A DNA stretch of 64,000 nt from JALZAI01 sp038212215. Its GTDB lineage: Bacteria > Actinomycetota > Actinomycetes > Mycobacteriales > Jatrophihabitantaceae. This document shows, piece by piece, positions 16,850 through 25,328 of the stretch. The position numbers and the translations under genes are program-made. Each line of letters starts with the position of its first letter. Within the stretch, counting starts at the first letter, position 1. The stretch covers positions 1 through 64,000 of the forward strand of contig JBBQUT010000012.1 in assembly GCA_038212215.1 (NCBI GenBank), in the 5' to 3' direction. The notes beneath the pieces were generated by a model. It was not told the DNA's origin. It searched no databases and saw only the letters and a program-made list of their open reading frames with translations.

Positions 16850-17911
16850 GTGGCCGACACCGCTGAGCAGCCCGGACTCGTCGCTCGCCTGAAGGCGCGA
16901 TGGAGTGGCCTGCAGGATTCGCACCCGGGCGTGCGACACCTGACGGCGGCATGGCGGCGCGTCGACCAGACCAACGGCAACCAGTACGCCGCAGCGATCA
17001 CCTTCTTCAGCTTCCTGGCGCTGTTTCCGTTGCTGCTGCTGGCGGTTTCGATCGCCGGTTTCGTGCTTCGATCCAACCCGGACGCCCTGCGTCGGCTGTT
17101 CGCCAACATCAGCTCGGCGGCGCCAGGCGCGGCGGGAAAGACCTTGCGCACGGCAATCACGTCGGCGATCAATGCCCGGACGTCGGTCGGGATCATCGGT
17201 CTGGCCGGCGTGTTGCTCACCGGTCTGGGCTGGATCGCCAACGTACGCAGGGCACTGGACGCGGTGTGGAAGGTGCGTGCGCCAGCGCAGAACTTCCTCA
17301 CGCAACGGGTGACCAACCTCGGTGTTCTGGCCGGGCTCGGCCTCGGGGCGATTGTGTCGGTCGGCTTGACCGCGGGCGGGACGGCGCTCACCGGACGTGT
17401 TGTCAGCCTGCTTCACCTGGACGGGATACCGGGTACGTCCGTGCTGATCAGGGTTGCCGGTTTACTGCTCGCTGTCGCCGGTGACGTGCTGATCTATTCG
17501 TGGGTGCTGATCCGGTTGCCGCACGCGCGCGTCCCCAAGCACATCGGCACCCGCGGTGCAGTGCTTGCCGCGATCGGCTTCGAAATACTCAAGATCGTTG
17601 GGACGTACACCATCGCCGCGTCGTCGAGGAGCCCGACGGCGGGACCTTTCGCGGGACTGCTCGCCGTGCTGATCTGGATCCAGCTCGTGGCGCGATTGCT
17701 CGTGTTCGCTGTCGCCTGGACCGCGGTAGTTGCAGACGACGAGGCCGAAGCCGCGCGGGTCACCCCCTCGGTGCCCGTGCCGTCGCCGGAGCCGATGCGT
17801 CAGATGACACCGGTGAACCCGGTCGCCGTCGGCGCGTCCCTCGTCGGAGCGGGCGTGGTGGCGGGCGCGGCAGTCACCGCTGTCGCGCTGCGTGGCCGGC
17901 GGCCCTCGTGA
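16850..17911 (+). CDS. YihY/BrkB-family inner membrane protein
   Basis: This is a protein of about 353 residues with six predicted membrane helices (for example FFSFLALFPLLLLAVSIAGFVL and TSVGIIGLAGVLLTGLGWIANV) and the family-typical NQYAAAITFFSFLALFPLLL. The family was once called ribonuclease BN by mistake; its function is not settled. The C-terminal tail is Pro/Arg-rich. I chose GTG at 16850 (VADTAEQPGL); GTG at 16814 or 16832 would give a slightly longer N-terminus. Confidence 0.85.
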   Translation: MADTAEQPGLVARLKARWSGLQDSHPGVRHLTAAWRRVDQTNGNQYAAAITFFSFLALFPLLLLAVSIAGFVLRSNPDALRRLFANISSAAPGAAGKTLRTAITSAINARTSVGIIGLAGVLLTGLGWIANVRRALDAVWKVRAPAQNFLTQRVTNLGVLAGLGLGAIVSVGLTAGGTALTGRVVSLLHLDGIPGTSVLIRVAGLLLAVAGDVLIYSWVLIRLPHARVPKHIGTRGAVLAAIGFEILKIVGTYTIAASSRSPTAGPFAGLLAVLIWIQLVARLLVFAVAWTAVVADDEAEAARVTPSVPVPSPEPMRQMTPVNPVAVGASLVGAGVVAGAAVTAVALRGRRPS

Positions 17912-17977
17912 GCGAAGCTTGCGAGCGAACAAGTGTGATCGGGCTTGGCCAGCCGGTCGGCGCGCTGCACTTCGCGA

Positions 17978-19789
17978 TCACCGCCCGACCGCGTATCCCT
18001 GCATGCCACGCGGATTTGCCGCAGCCCGCAGATGCCCCGAACCGTCGCGGCACACGGCACACATCCGGCCGAGGGACCAGTCGGCGGCGACGACCACGCG
18101 ATGCCCGCGCCGGCGCAACTCGTCCAGCACCGCGGCATCCATCCGCGCTTCGACGACGAGTTCTCCGGGGTAGGACTCGCGCGGGTAGAACGAGCTCGGG
18201 AAGTGTGTCGAATGCCAGGCCGGCGAGTCGATCGATTCCTGCAGGTTCATCGCACCCAGCACGTGGTTGAGGAAGAAGCCGAGCTGCCACTGGTCCTGCT
18301 GATCGCCGCCCGGCGTCCCGAATGCCAGCGTCGGCGCGCCGTCGCGCAGCGCGAGACTCGGCGAGAGCGTCGTTCGCGGCCGTCGCCCAGGCTGTAGCGA
18401 GTTCGGCAGCCCCTCCTGCAACCAGGCCATCTGCAGGCGGCTGCCGAGCGGAAAGCCGAGGGGGCCGACGACCGGGGACGAGTGCAGCCAGCCGCCGCTG
18501 GGAGTCGCTGCGACCAGGTTGCCGAACCGGTCGGCCACCGCGACGTGGCAAGTGTCACCGCTCGATGATGAACGCCTAGATGTCGGACGCTGCCGCGTCA
18601 CCGTTGGCTCGGACGTGGTCGGGTCGTACTCGGCCGGAGCGTCGGCGCGGGCGGCGGCACCGGCAAGCAGGTCGGGCAGCCGTGGTGCGCGCCCGTCCGG
18701 GCTGCCGGGGCGAAGATCCAGGTCCGCCTGCTCGCCGACCAGGCCGCGCCGCGCGTCGTTGTAGGGCGTGCTCAGCAACGCCGCCAGCGGCACGGGCGCC
18801 GCATCGCCGTACCAGGCCTCGCGGTCGGCGAAGGCAAGCTTCGCGCATTCGACCACCGTGTGCACGAACTCGGCGGTGCCCGGTCGGAGGTCAAACCCGT
18901 CCAGCAGCGCAAGTTGCTGCAGCAGCACCGGCCCCTGCCCCCACGGCTGGGTTTTGCACACCGTCCAGCCGCGGAAGTCCAGTACGGCCGGTGATTCGTA
19001 GCTCGGCTGCCACGCGTCGAGATCCGCAGCCGTCAGCACGCCCGGGTGCCGCTCGCCGGAGGAGTCCCACAGTGGGGTGCGCACGAATCGGTCGATCTCT
19101 TCGGCGACGAAACCGGCCGACCACGAGCGCAGTGCATGCTCGAGCTGGCTATCGCGATCGCTGCTCGCGCCTTCCGCCTCGGTGACCAGGCGTGCCAGCG
19201 TCGCCGCCCACGCCTCATTGCGCAGCCAGCTGCCCGAGTGCGCGACTTTGCCTCCGGGCAGCCACGTCGCAGCCGAGGTCGGCCATTCGGCGCGGAACAA
19301 CTCGGCGACCCCGGCGATGGTGCGCTCGATCTGCGCGAGCACCGGAAAGCCGTATTCCGCATAGTGAATCGCAGCCTCGGTAACTTGCCGCAACGTCGCC
19401 GTGCCGTGGTCGCGCAACACGGTCAGCCAGCCGGGCACAGCGCCGGGGACGACCGCCGCGAGCAAGCCCGATCCGGGGATCAGCTCCATGCCCAGCCCGC
19501 GGTAGTGCGCGGCGTTCGCCGCAGCCGGCGCGGGACCCTGTGCGCACAACACCCTTGGAGGGTGACCCGGCCCGGCAAAGATCAGCGGCAGGTCACCGCC
19601 GGGGCCGTTCAGGTGCGGTTCCACGACCTGCAGGGTGAATCCGGCGGCGACGGCTGCGTCGAAGGCATTGCCGCCCGCCTCGAGTTGCGCCATGCCGGCG
19701 GACGAGGCGAGCCAATGCGTGGAGGAGACCATGCCGACGCTGCCCTGCAGTTCCGGTCGCGTCGTGAACATGCCCTGGGACGTTGACAC
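17978..19789 (-). CDS. gamma-glutamyltransferase-like Ntn hydrolase
   Basis: The 603-residue protein matches the gamma-glutamyltranspeptidase family. The N-terminal part has AGGNAFDAAVAAGFTLQVVEPHLNGPGGD. The segment SSGDTCHVAVADRFGN contains the probable autoprocessing nucleophile threonine (about residue 412). It is followed by ATPSGGWLHSSPVV, which marks a subfamily distinct from classical GGT (no TLNxxFG). No signal peptide is evident, so it may be cytoplasmic. The start is GTG at 19789; ATG at 19771 is an alternative. It lies 25 bases after lutC on the same strand and may be the last gene of that transcript, although no functional link is obvious. Confidence 0.85.
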   Translation of the reverse strand: MSTSQGMFTTRPELQGSVGMVSSTHWLASSAGMAQLEAGGNAFDAAVAAGFTLQVVEPHLNGPGGDLPLIFAGPGHPPRVLCAQGPAPAAANAAHYRGLGMELIPGSGLLAAVVPGAVPGWLTVLRDHGTATLRQVTEAAIHYAEYGFPVLAQIERTIAGVAELFRAEWPTSAATWLPGGKVAHSGSWLRNEAWAATLARLVTEAEGASSDRDSQLEHALRSWSAGFVAEEIDRFVRTPLWDSSGERHPGVLTAADLDAWQPSYESPAVLDFRGWTVCKTQPWGQGPVLLQQLALLDGFDLRPGTAEFVHTVVECAKLAFADREAWYGDAAPVPLAALLSTPYNDARRGLVGEQADLDLRPGSPDGRAPRLPDLLAGAAARADAPAEYDPTTSEPTVTRQRPTSRRSSSSGDTCHVAVADRFGNLVAATPSGGWLHSSPVVGPLGFPLGSRLQMAWLQEGLPNSLQPGRRPRTTLSPSLALRDGAPTLAFGTPGGDQQDQWQLGFFLNHVLGAMNLQESIDSPAWHSTHFPSSFYPRESYPGELVVEARMDAAVLDELRRRGHRVVVAADWSLGRMCAVCRDGSGHLRAAANPRGMQGYAVGR

Positions 19790-19814
19790 CGGCCGACCTT
19801 AACAGCTTCGCGAG

Positions 19815-20402
19815 CTAGTCGAGCAGCAGCACGTCCAAAGTGCGGGGGCCGTGCACCCCCTCGACCCGGCGGAGCTCGATGTCGCTGGTCGCGCTGGGAC
19901 CGCTGATCCAGGTCAGGGGACGCACCGGATCGAGCAGGGCCACGGCGTCGGGAACGATCGCGGTGACCTGGTCGGCGCGAATGACGACGAGGTGGTAGTC
20001 CGGCACGAGCGTCAACGCCCGCGGACCCTGGCCGGGCCCGGCGTCCAGCACGATCGTCCCGGTCTCAGCGACACCGAGCGCGCACGTGGTGAGCACCGCG
20101 CTGATCTCGTCGAGCTGCGCGATCGTGACCGGTTCACGCACGACGTCGACCTTCGGCAACAGCTCGGCGGGGAAACCGTCGGGAACGACGATGCGCGTGA
20201 TCGACCGCCCGGCAAGGATGTCGTCCACCGTCGCGTTGCGGTGCACCGTCGCACGGTAGTCGGCCACCCGTTCGACGAACTGGTCGAGGTCGACGGCGAT
20301 GCTGCCTGAGCGACGGTAGTCGCGCGGTACCGCCGCCGCCTGGGGATGATCGGACAGCGCGGTGCGGATGCGGGCCAAGATCTCCTCACGCGCCGCCATC
20401 AT
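19815..20402 (-). CDS. lutC: lactate utilization protein C (LutC/YkgG family)
   Basis: LutC is the third subunit of the LutABC iron-sulfur L-lactate oxidation complex. The 195-residue protein has the DUF162/LUD fold segments VVPDGFPAELLP, CALGVAETGTIVLDAGPGQGPRALTLVPDYH and WISGPSATSDIELRRVEGVHGPRTL near the C-terminus. The start (ATG at 20402; second ATG at 20399) overlaps lutB by 17 bases, showing tight coupling. Confidence 0.92.
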   Translation of the reverse strand: MMAAREEILARIRTALSDHPQAAAVPRDYRRSGSIAVDLDQFVERVADYRATVHRNATVDDILAGRSITRIVVPDGFPAELLPKVDVVREPVTIAQLDEISAVLTTCALGVAETGTIVLDAGPGQGPRALTLVPDYHLVVIRADQVTAIVPDAVALLDPVRPLTWISGPSATSDIELRRVEGVHGPRTLDVLLLD

Positions 20403-21822
20403 GCTCTCCGCTCTCGCCCCACCAGTCCCGCAACGTCTGCTTCGGCGGAGCCGGGAGCTCGCGCGACGCCGTCCACGCCGACAACGGCGGCGGCACCTTG
20501 CGTCGGCCGCGCAGCAGCCTGCCCAACCGGACCAGGCGCAGCGCGCGCGTCCAACGACCGGGCTTGCTCATCGTCCACGCAACGGCCTTCATCGCGGCAG
20601 CTTCCGGCGTGCGGCCCTTGTCGTCAGTGACCCGCGAGCGCAGGTGCACAAGCATGCTCGGTATGTCAATCGCAACGGGGCAGGCGTCGAAGCAGGCCCC
20701 GCACAGCGACGATGCGAACGGCAAAGTCGGGTTGTCGTGCACCCCGGTGAGTTGCGGCGAGAGCACCGCTCCGATCGGGCCGGGATATACCGAGCCGTAC
20801 GCGTGGCCGCCGGTGCGCTCGTACACAGGGCAGACATTCAGGCACGCCGAACATCGTATGCAGCGCAGCGCCGATCGCCCGCGCGGGTCGGCGAGGGTCG
20901 CGGTGCGTCCGTTGTCCAGCAACACCAGGTGAAACTCCTGGCCCTCGGTGGCACCGGTCCACATCGAGGTGTACGGGTTCATCCGCTCGCCGGTGGACGA
21001 GCGGGGCAGCAGCTGCAGGAAAACTTCGAGGTCGGTCCAGGTTGGCAGCAGCTTCTCGATGCCCATCACGGTGATCAAGGTGCGCGGCAGGGTGAGGCAC
21101 ATCCGGCCATTTCCCTCAGACTCGACCACCGACAACGTGCCGGTCTGCGCGATCGCGAAGTTGGCGCCACTGACAGCGACCTCGGCGCTCAGGAACTTGT
21201 CGCGCAGGTAGCGCCGCGCGGCTTCGGCGAGCACCCGCGGTTCATCGGTGAGCTGTGGATCGACGCCCTCCATCTCGCGCAGGAAGATCTCGCGGATCTC
21301 CGAGCGATTGCGGTGGATCGCCGGGACGAGGATGTGGCTGGGTTGATCATGCCCGAGCTGGACGATCAGCTCGGCAAGGTCGGTCTCGGTGGCGATGATG
21401 CCCGCCGCCTCGAGCGCCTCGTTGAGCTCGATCTCCTGGGTGGCCATGGACTTCACCTTGACGACCTCGCGAGCCCCGTTTGCGCGGACCAGCTCGGTGA
21501 CGATGCCGTTGGCCTCGTCGGCGTCGCGTGCCCAGTGCACCGTGCCGCCGCGTGCGACGACCTGTTCTTCCAGCTGCACCAGGTAGTGCTCGAGATTGGC
21601 GAGAACGTCGTCCTTGATGGCGGCGCCGGCCGCGCGCAGTTCCGCCCAGTCGGGCAGCTCCGCGACGACCGTCGCACGTTTGGCCCGGATCGTCGCCGTC
21701 GCGTTGCCCAGGTTGCGACGCAGCTGCGTGTTGGCAAGGGCTTCGCGAGCCGCCTCAGGAGACGGGCGTGCTGCCCTGAGCTTGCCGGTGGTGCCCGCGG
21801 TGGGCATCCCGAGGAATGTCAT
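20386..21822 (-). CDS. lutB: lactate utilization protein B (ferredoxin-type iron-sulfur protein)
   Basis: LutB carries the 4Fe-4S clusters of the L-lactate to pyruvate system. The LUD domain occupies about residues 60-300 (VKVKSMATQEIELNEALE, GANFAIAQTGTLSVVESEGN). It is followed by two cluster motifs, CIRCSACLNVCPVY (about 320-333) and CGACFDACPV (about 372-381). Length 478 is normal. The start is ATG at 21822, overlapping the lutA stop by four bases (ATGA). Confidence 0.95.
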   Translation of the reverse strand: MTFLGMPTAGTTGKLRAARPSPEAAREALANTQLRRNLGNATATIRAKRATVVAELPDWAELRAAGAAIKDDVLANLEHYLVQLEEQVVARGGTVHWARDADEANGIVTELVRANGAREVVKVKSMATQEIELNEALEAAGIIATETDLAELIVQLGHDQPSHILVPAIHRNRSEIREIFLREMEGVDPQLTDEPRVLAEAARRYLRDKFLSAEVAVSGANFAIAQTGTLSVVESEGNGRMCLTLPRTLITVMGIEKLLPTWTDLEVFLQLLPRSSTGERMNPYTSMWTGATEGQEFHLVLLDNGRTATLADPRGRSALRCIRCSACLNVCPVYERTGGHAYGSVYPGPIGAVLSPQLTGVHDNPTLPFASSLCGACFDACPVAIDIPSMLVHLRSRVTDDKGRTPEAAAMKAVAWTMSKPGRWTRALRLVRLGRLLRGRRKVPPPLSAWTASRELPAPPKQTLRDWWGESGEHDGGA

Positions 21823-22592
21823 GCAACCACCTGCTCGATCGGTGCCGGGGGACCCACGGTCGCGGACTCGGTGGCCGCGAGTATCTCCGCAAGATGCACC
21901 GTGCGTGCGCTGCTGCCCGCCCGCGACAGGCCGCCACTGATGTGCATCAGGCAGGACGCATCGCCCGCCGCGCACACGCTCGCGCCAGTGTTGTGCAGCG
22001 CTTGCATCTTGTCGGCAAGCATCGCACTCGACACATCTGTGTTCTTGAGCGCGAACGTGCCGCCGAAGCCGCAACACGACTCGGCGTTCGGCAGCTCGAC
22101 CAGATCGATGCCGCGAACCGCGCGTAGCAGTTGGTAGGGCCGCTCCCCGACACGAAGTAACCGCAGCGAATGGCAGGTCGGGTGATAGGCCACCCGATGC
22201 GGGAAATACGCCCCGACGTCCGTCACGCCGAGAACGTCCACGAGAAACTCCGACAGTTCGTAGGTGCGGGTCGCCAGTTCGCGGGCCTGCTCGGCCAAGG
22301 CTCTTTCTCCGGCCTGGTCCGCGATGTCGGCGTGTTGGTGGCGGATCGCCGCGGTGCACGATCCGCTCGGCGCTACGACGACCTCATATCCGGCGAATGC
22401 GTCGACATGATTGCGCACGAGCGGCAGAGCCTGGCGTGGATAACCGGTATTGACGTGCATCTGGCCGCAGCACGTCTGCTGCATCGGCAGCTCGACATGG
22501 TGCCCGAGCCGGCGCAGCAGCGTGATGGTTGCCTTGCCGACGTCGGGGTACAACCCGTCGACGAGGCAGGTCGCGAAGACAGCGACACGCAT
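21819..22592 (-). CDS. lutA: lactate utilization protein A (CCG-domain Fe-S protein)
   Basis: LutA is a 257-residue protein with two cysteine-rich CCG domains, like the C-terminal part of glycolate oxidase GlcF: QQTCCGQMHVNTGY near residue 40 and ESCCGFGGTFALKN near 175, with HPTCHSLR between them. It works with LutB and LutC in L-lactate oxidation. ATG at 22592 follows GGAGG. It starts 45 bases after the lacI-type gene on the same strand, so the regulator and lutABC probably form one transcript. Confidence 0.94.
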   Translation of the reverse strand: MRVAVFATCLVDGLYPDVGKATITLLRRLGHHVELPMQQTCCGQMHVNTGYPRQALPLVRNHVDAFAGYEVVVAPSGSCTAAIRHQHADIADQAGERALAEQARELATRTYELSEFLVDVLGVTDVGAYFPHRVAYHPTCHSLRLLRVGERPYQLLRAVRGIDLVELPNAESCCGFGGTFALKNTDVSSAMLADKMQALHNTGASVCAAGDASCLMHISGGLSRAGSSARTVHLAEILAATESATVGPPAPIEQVVA

Positions 22593-22637
22593 GAGACCTC
22601 CGATACATACCGAGCAGCGAAGTCCGTTACCGAACAG

Positions 22638-23648
22638 CTAAGCCGTCGAATCGCGAACGATCAACTCCGGCTCGAAGACGACCTGTCGGTGCCGGTGCTG
22701 TTCCGGGTCGACAACCTCCTCGAGCAGCAACTCCATCGCGGCGTGGCCGAGTTGCGAGCGGGGCTGGCGGACAGAGGTGAGCGGTACCGCGGCAGCGCCG
22801 GCGAACTCGATGTCGTCGTAGCCCACGATGGCGAGATCGCTCGGAACTGACAGCCGTCGACGGGTCATGTCCTGCAGCAGTCCGAGCGCGAGCAGGTCGT
22901 TGGCGCAGAACACCGCAGTCGGGCGCAGGCGCTTACCGATGGCGAGAATCCGCTCACCGGTGGACCGTCCCGACGCGACGTCGAGGCGGGGTGTCTCGAT
23001 CACGGTCAGTGCACTTTCGGCGCGGCCTGCGGCGCGAAGTGCCGATCGTGCCCCGGCCAGCCGCTCGGACACCTGCTTGATTGACACCGGTCCGCCGACG
23101 AAGCCGATGCGTCGATGACCGCGTTCGAGCAGATGGGTGACCGCGAGTTCTCCGCCCACCCGATCGTGGACCGCCACAGAGCACTGCTGCCGGTTCGAGC
23201 CGCGGTCGACAAGGACGACGGGGGTACCGGCCCGGCGCAAGATCTCGATCGCCGGGGTCTTGTTGGCGACCGGCGTGATGAGCACCCCGTAGGCCCGTTG
23301 CTCCTGCAGCATGCTCAGGTGGTGCCGCTCACGTGAGGTGTCGTCGTTGCTGTTGCACAGCACCACCGAAAGACCTGAGCGTTGGGCGGAGGCTTCCACG
23401 CCGGCGGCGAGATCGGTGAAGAACGGGTTGCCGATGTCGAGCACGACGAGGCCGATCGTGCGGCTGCGCCCGGCCCGCAACTGGCGTGCCGCCTCGTTGC
23501 GCACGAAGCCGAGTTCCTCGATGGCCCGCAGCACTCGCGCCCGAGTAGCGGGAGCCACCCGTTCCGGACGGTTGAGCACGTTGGACACCGTGCCGAGCGA
23601 GACACCGGCGCGTCCGGCGACATCGATCACGCTGACCGTTTCGCTCAT
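22638..23648 (-). CDS. LacI-family transcriptional regulator, probable rhamnose/lactate regulator
   Basis: The protein has an N-terminal helix-turn-helix (VIDVAGRAGVSLGTVSNVLN, about residues 5-24) and the hinge RAGRSRTIGLVV. The periplasmic-binding-protein-like sensor domain (NPFFTDLAAGVEASAQRSG, FCANDLLALGLLQDM, VGYDDIEFA) takes up the remainder. I chose ATG at 23648 (MSETVSVIDVAG). Its divergent position to the rhamnose importer and direct upstream position to lutABC suggest it controls both. Two operator-like inverted repeats lie in the intergenic region. L-rhamnose or a catabolite is the likely effector, by inference. Confidence 0.92.
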   Translation of the reverse strand: MSETVSVIDVAGRAGVSLGTVSNVLNRPERVAPATRARVLRAIEELGFVRNEAARQLRAGRSRTIGLVVLDIGNPFFTDLAAGVEASAQRSGLSVVLCNSNDDTSRERHHLSMLQEQRAYGVLITPVANKTPAIEILRRAGTPVVLVDRGSNRQQCSVAVHDRVGGELAVTHLLERGHRRIGFVGGPVSIKQVSERLAGARSALRAAGRAESALTVIETPRLDVASGRSTGERILAIGKRLRPTAVFCANDLLALGLLQDMTRRRLSVPSDLAIVGYDDIEFAGAAAVPLTSVRQPRSQLGHAAMELLLEEVVDPEQHRHRQVVFEPELIVRDSTA

Positions 23649-23691
23649 GTCCGAGCCTCGCTCATCGCCCTGCTTTCGCCGCGTCACCTAT

Positions 23692-23703
23692 TGAAACGTG
23701 TCA
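23692..23703. promoter_or_regulatory. LacI-type operator-like site, regulator side
   Basis: TGAAACGTGTCA differs by one base from the palindrome TGAAACGTTTCA, a common LacI-family half-site pair. It lies about 45 bases upstream of the regulator start codon, placed for autoregulation of lacI-lutABC. Confidence 0.6.
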
Positions 23704-23744
23704 CCACCAACTGCCCGACCCGGTAACAAACTCGAAACGAAACC

Positions 23745-23774
23745 TTGACGTCGGAAGGATTTCCAGATTACGTT
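23745..23774 (+). promoter_or_regulatory. possible promoter of the rhamnose operon
   Basis: TTGACG (23745-23750) and TACGTT (23769-23774) are 18 bases apart. The -35 is good and the -10 weak. The pair sits between the two operator-like sites, with the downstream site just after it, which suits repression by blocking. Confidence 0.4.
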
Positions 23775-23788
23775 ACGAGCCGAGGAAG

Positions 23789-23800
23789 TGAAAGGTTTCA
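23789..23800. promoter_or_regulatory. LacI-type operator-like site, rhamnose operon side
   Basis: TGAAAGGTTTCA is an inverted repeat (TGAAA-N2-TTTCA), one base from TGAAACGTTTCA. It is 20 bases before the ABC ATPase start and 97 bases centre to centre from the other site. Two sites at this spacing could allow looping. Confidence 0.65.
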
Positions 23801-23819
23801 TTTTCGGGGGTGGTCTTTG

Positions 23820-25328
23820 GTGGCACCGGCGGCTCGACTCGCTCTCACCGGGGCGACCAAGAGCTTCGGCGCGGTACGCGCGCTCGAAGATGCGTCGATC
23901 ACACTGTTCGCCGGTGAGGCGCACGCGTTGCTCGGCGAGAACGGGGCCGGCAAGTCCACGCTCGTCAAAATTCTCGGCGGTGTTTACCGCGGTGACGCCG
24001 GCGCGCTGACGCTCGACGGCCAGTTGGTCGACTTCGCCGGACCGGCGGCTGCGCAGGCTGCCGGCGTGTCGATCATCTACCAGGAACCGTCGCTGTTCGC
24101 CGACCTCAGCGTCGCTGAGAACATCTTCATGGGACGACAGCCGGTGGGCACGGGGCGGCGCATCGACCGCCGCGCGATGGAGCGCGGTGCTCGCGACATC
24201 TTCACCCAACTCGGCGTCCAACTCGACGCGTCCCGGCCGGCTCGCGGTCTCTCGGTTGCCGACCAGCAGATCGTCGAGATCGCCAAGGCACTGTCGTTCA
24301 ACGCGCGGGTGCTGGTGATGGACGAGCCGACGGCAGCGCTCACCTCAGTCGAGGTGCTGCGCCTGTACGAGGTCATCAAGACATTGCGTGCGCGCGGCGC
24401 GGCGGTGCTGTTCATCTCGCACCGGCTGGAAGAGGTGTTTGCCTGCTGCCAACGAGCCACCATCATGCGCGACGGACGGTTCGTGCGAACCGCGCCGGTC
24501 GAGGAGCTCACTATCGATTCAATTATCCGCTCGATGGTCGGGCGTGACCTCGACGCGCTGTTTCCGAAAACCGTCACCGAGCGCGGCGAGGTGGTGCTCG
24601 AGGTCGAGAACCTATGTTCGGCGTTGGTATTCCGCGACATCTCCTTCACCGTGCACAAAGGCGAGATCGTCGCCTTGGCGGGCCTTGTCGGGGCCGGGCG
24701 CACCGAGGTCGCCCGAGCCGTGTTCGGCGTCGACCGGCGCAGTTCCGGCACGGTGCGCGTGAACGGGAAAGAGTTGCCCAACGGCAGTCCACTCGCCGCC
24801 ATGGCAGCGGGGATGGCTTTGGTGCCGGAGGATCGCCGTCAGCAGGGCCTGGTCATGGATCTGGGGATCGACCAGAACGTCGCGCTGGCGTCACTGTCGC
24901 GGCTGAGCCGCCTCGGCCTGATCCGGCGCAGTAGTGAACGTGATCTCGCAACGACATGGGCCGCCAGGTTGCAGCTGAAGTACGGCCGGATGCGCAACCC
25001 CGTGTCGATGCTGTCCGGCGGAAACCAGCAAAAGGTCGTCCTGGGCAAGTGGCTGGCCCGTGAACCGCTGCTGCTCATCATCGACGAACCCACGCGTGGC
25101 ATCGATGTCGGCACCAAGGCTGAGGTGCATCGCATCCTGGACGAACTCGTCGCCAACGGCATGGCAGTGCTCATGATCTCCTCCGAACTGCCGGAGGTGC
25201 TCGGGATGGCCGATCGGGTGCTGGTGCTGCGGGAAGGTCAGCTCATTGCCGAGTTGACGCGTGATGAAGCAAACGAGCAGTCGATCATGCGGGCGGCCAC
25301 CGGGCAGACAACAGGGGTGCCCGCGTGA
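23820..25328 (+). CDS. sugar ABC transporter ATP-binding protein (rhamnose importer, RhaT-type)
   Basis: This is a fused double ATPase of the CUT2 (ribose/rhamnose) class, about 502 residues. The first half has GENGAGKSTLVK (about 39-50), signature LSVADQQ and VLVMDEPTAAL. The second half has signature LSGGNQQKVVLGKW and LLIIDEPTRGIDVG, with the usual degenerate second Walker A (GLVGAGRTEV). It energises import with the two permeases that follow. I chose GTG at 23820 (VAPAARLALTGATKSFG), preceded by a G-rich site. The stop overlaps the next gene (GTGA). Confidence 0.93.
   Translation: MAPAARLALTGATKSFGAVRALEDASITLFAGEAHALLGENGAGKSTLVKILGGVYRGDAGALTLDGQLVDFAGPAAAQAAGVSIIYQEPSLFADLSVAENIFMGRQPVGTGRRIDRRAMERGARDIFTQLGVQLDASRPARGLSVADQQIVEIAKALSFNARVLVMDEPTAALTSVEVLRLYEVIKTLRARGAAVLFISHRLEEVFACCQRATIMRDGRFVRTAPVEELTIDSIIRSMVGRDLDALFPKTVTERGEVVLEVENLCSALVFRDISFTVHKGEIVALAGLVGAGRTEVARAVFGVDRRSSGTVRVNGKELPNGSPLAAMAAGMALVPEDRRQQGLVMDLGIDQNVALASLSRLSRLGLIRRSSERDLATTWAARLQLKYGRMRNPVSMLSGGNQQKVVLGKWLAREPLLLIIDEPTRGIDVGTKAEVHRILDELVANGMAVLMISSELPEVLGMADRVLVLREGQLIAELTRDEANEQSIMRAATGQTTGVPA

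Noticed and set aside
20386..22359. Longer lutB reading frame starting inside lutA
   Set aside because: Family similarity begins at the ATG 21822, which forms an ATGA overlap with the lutA stop.
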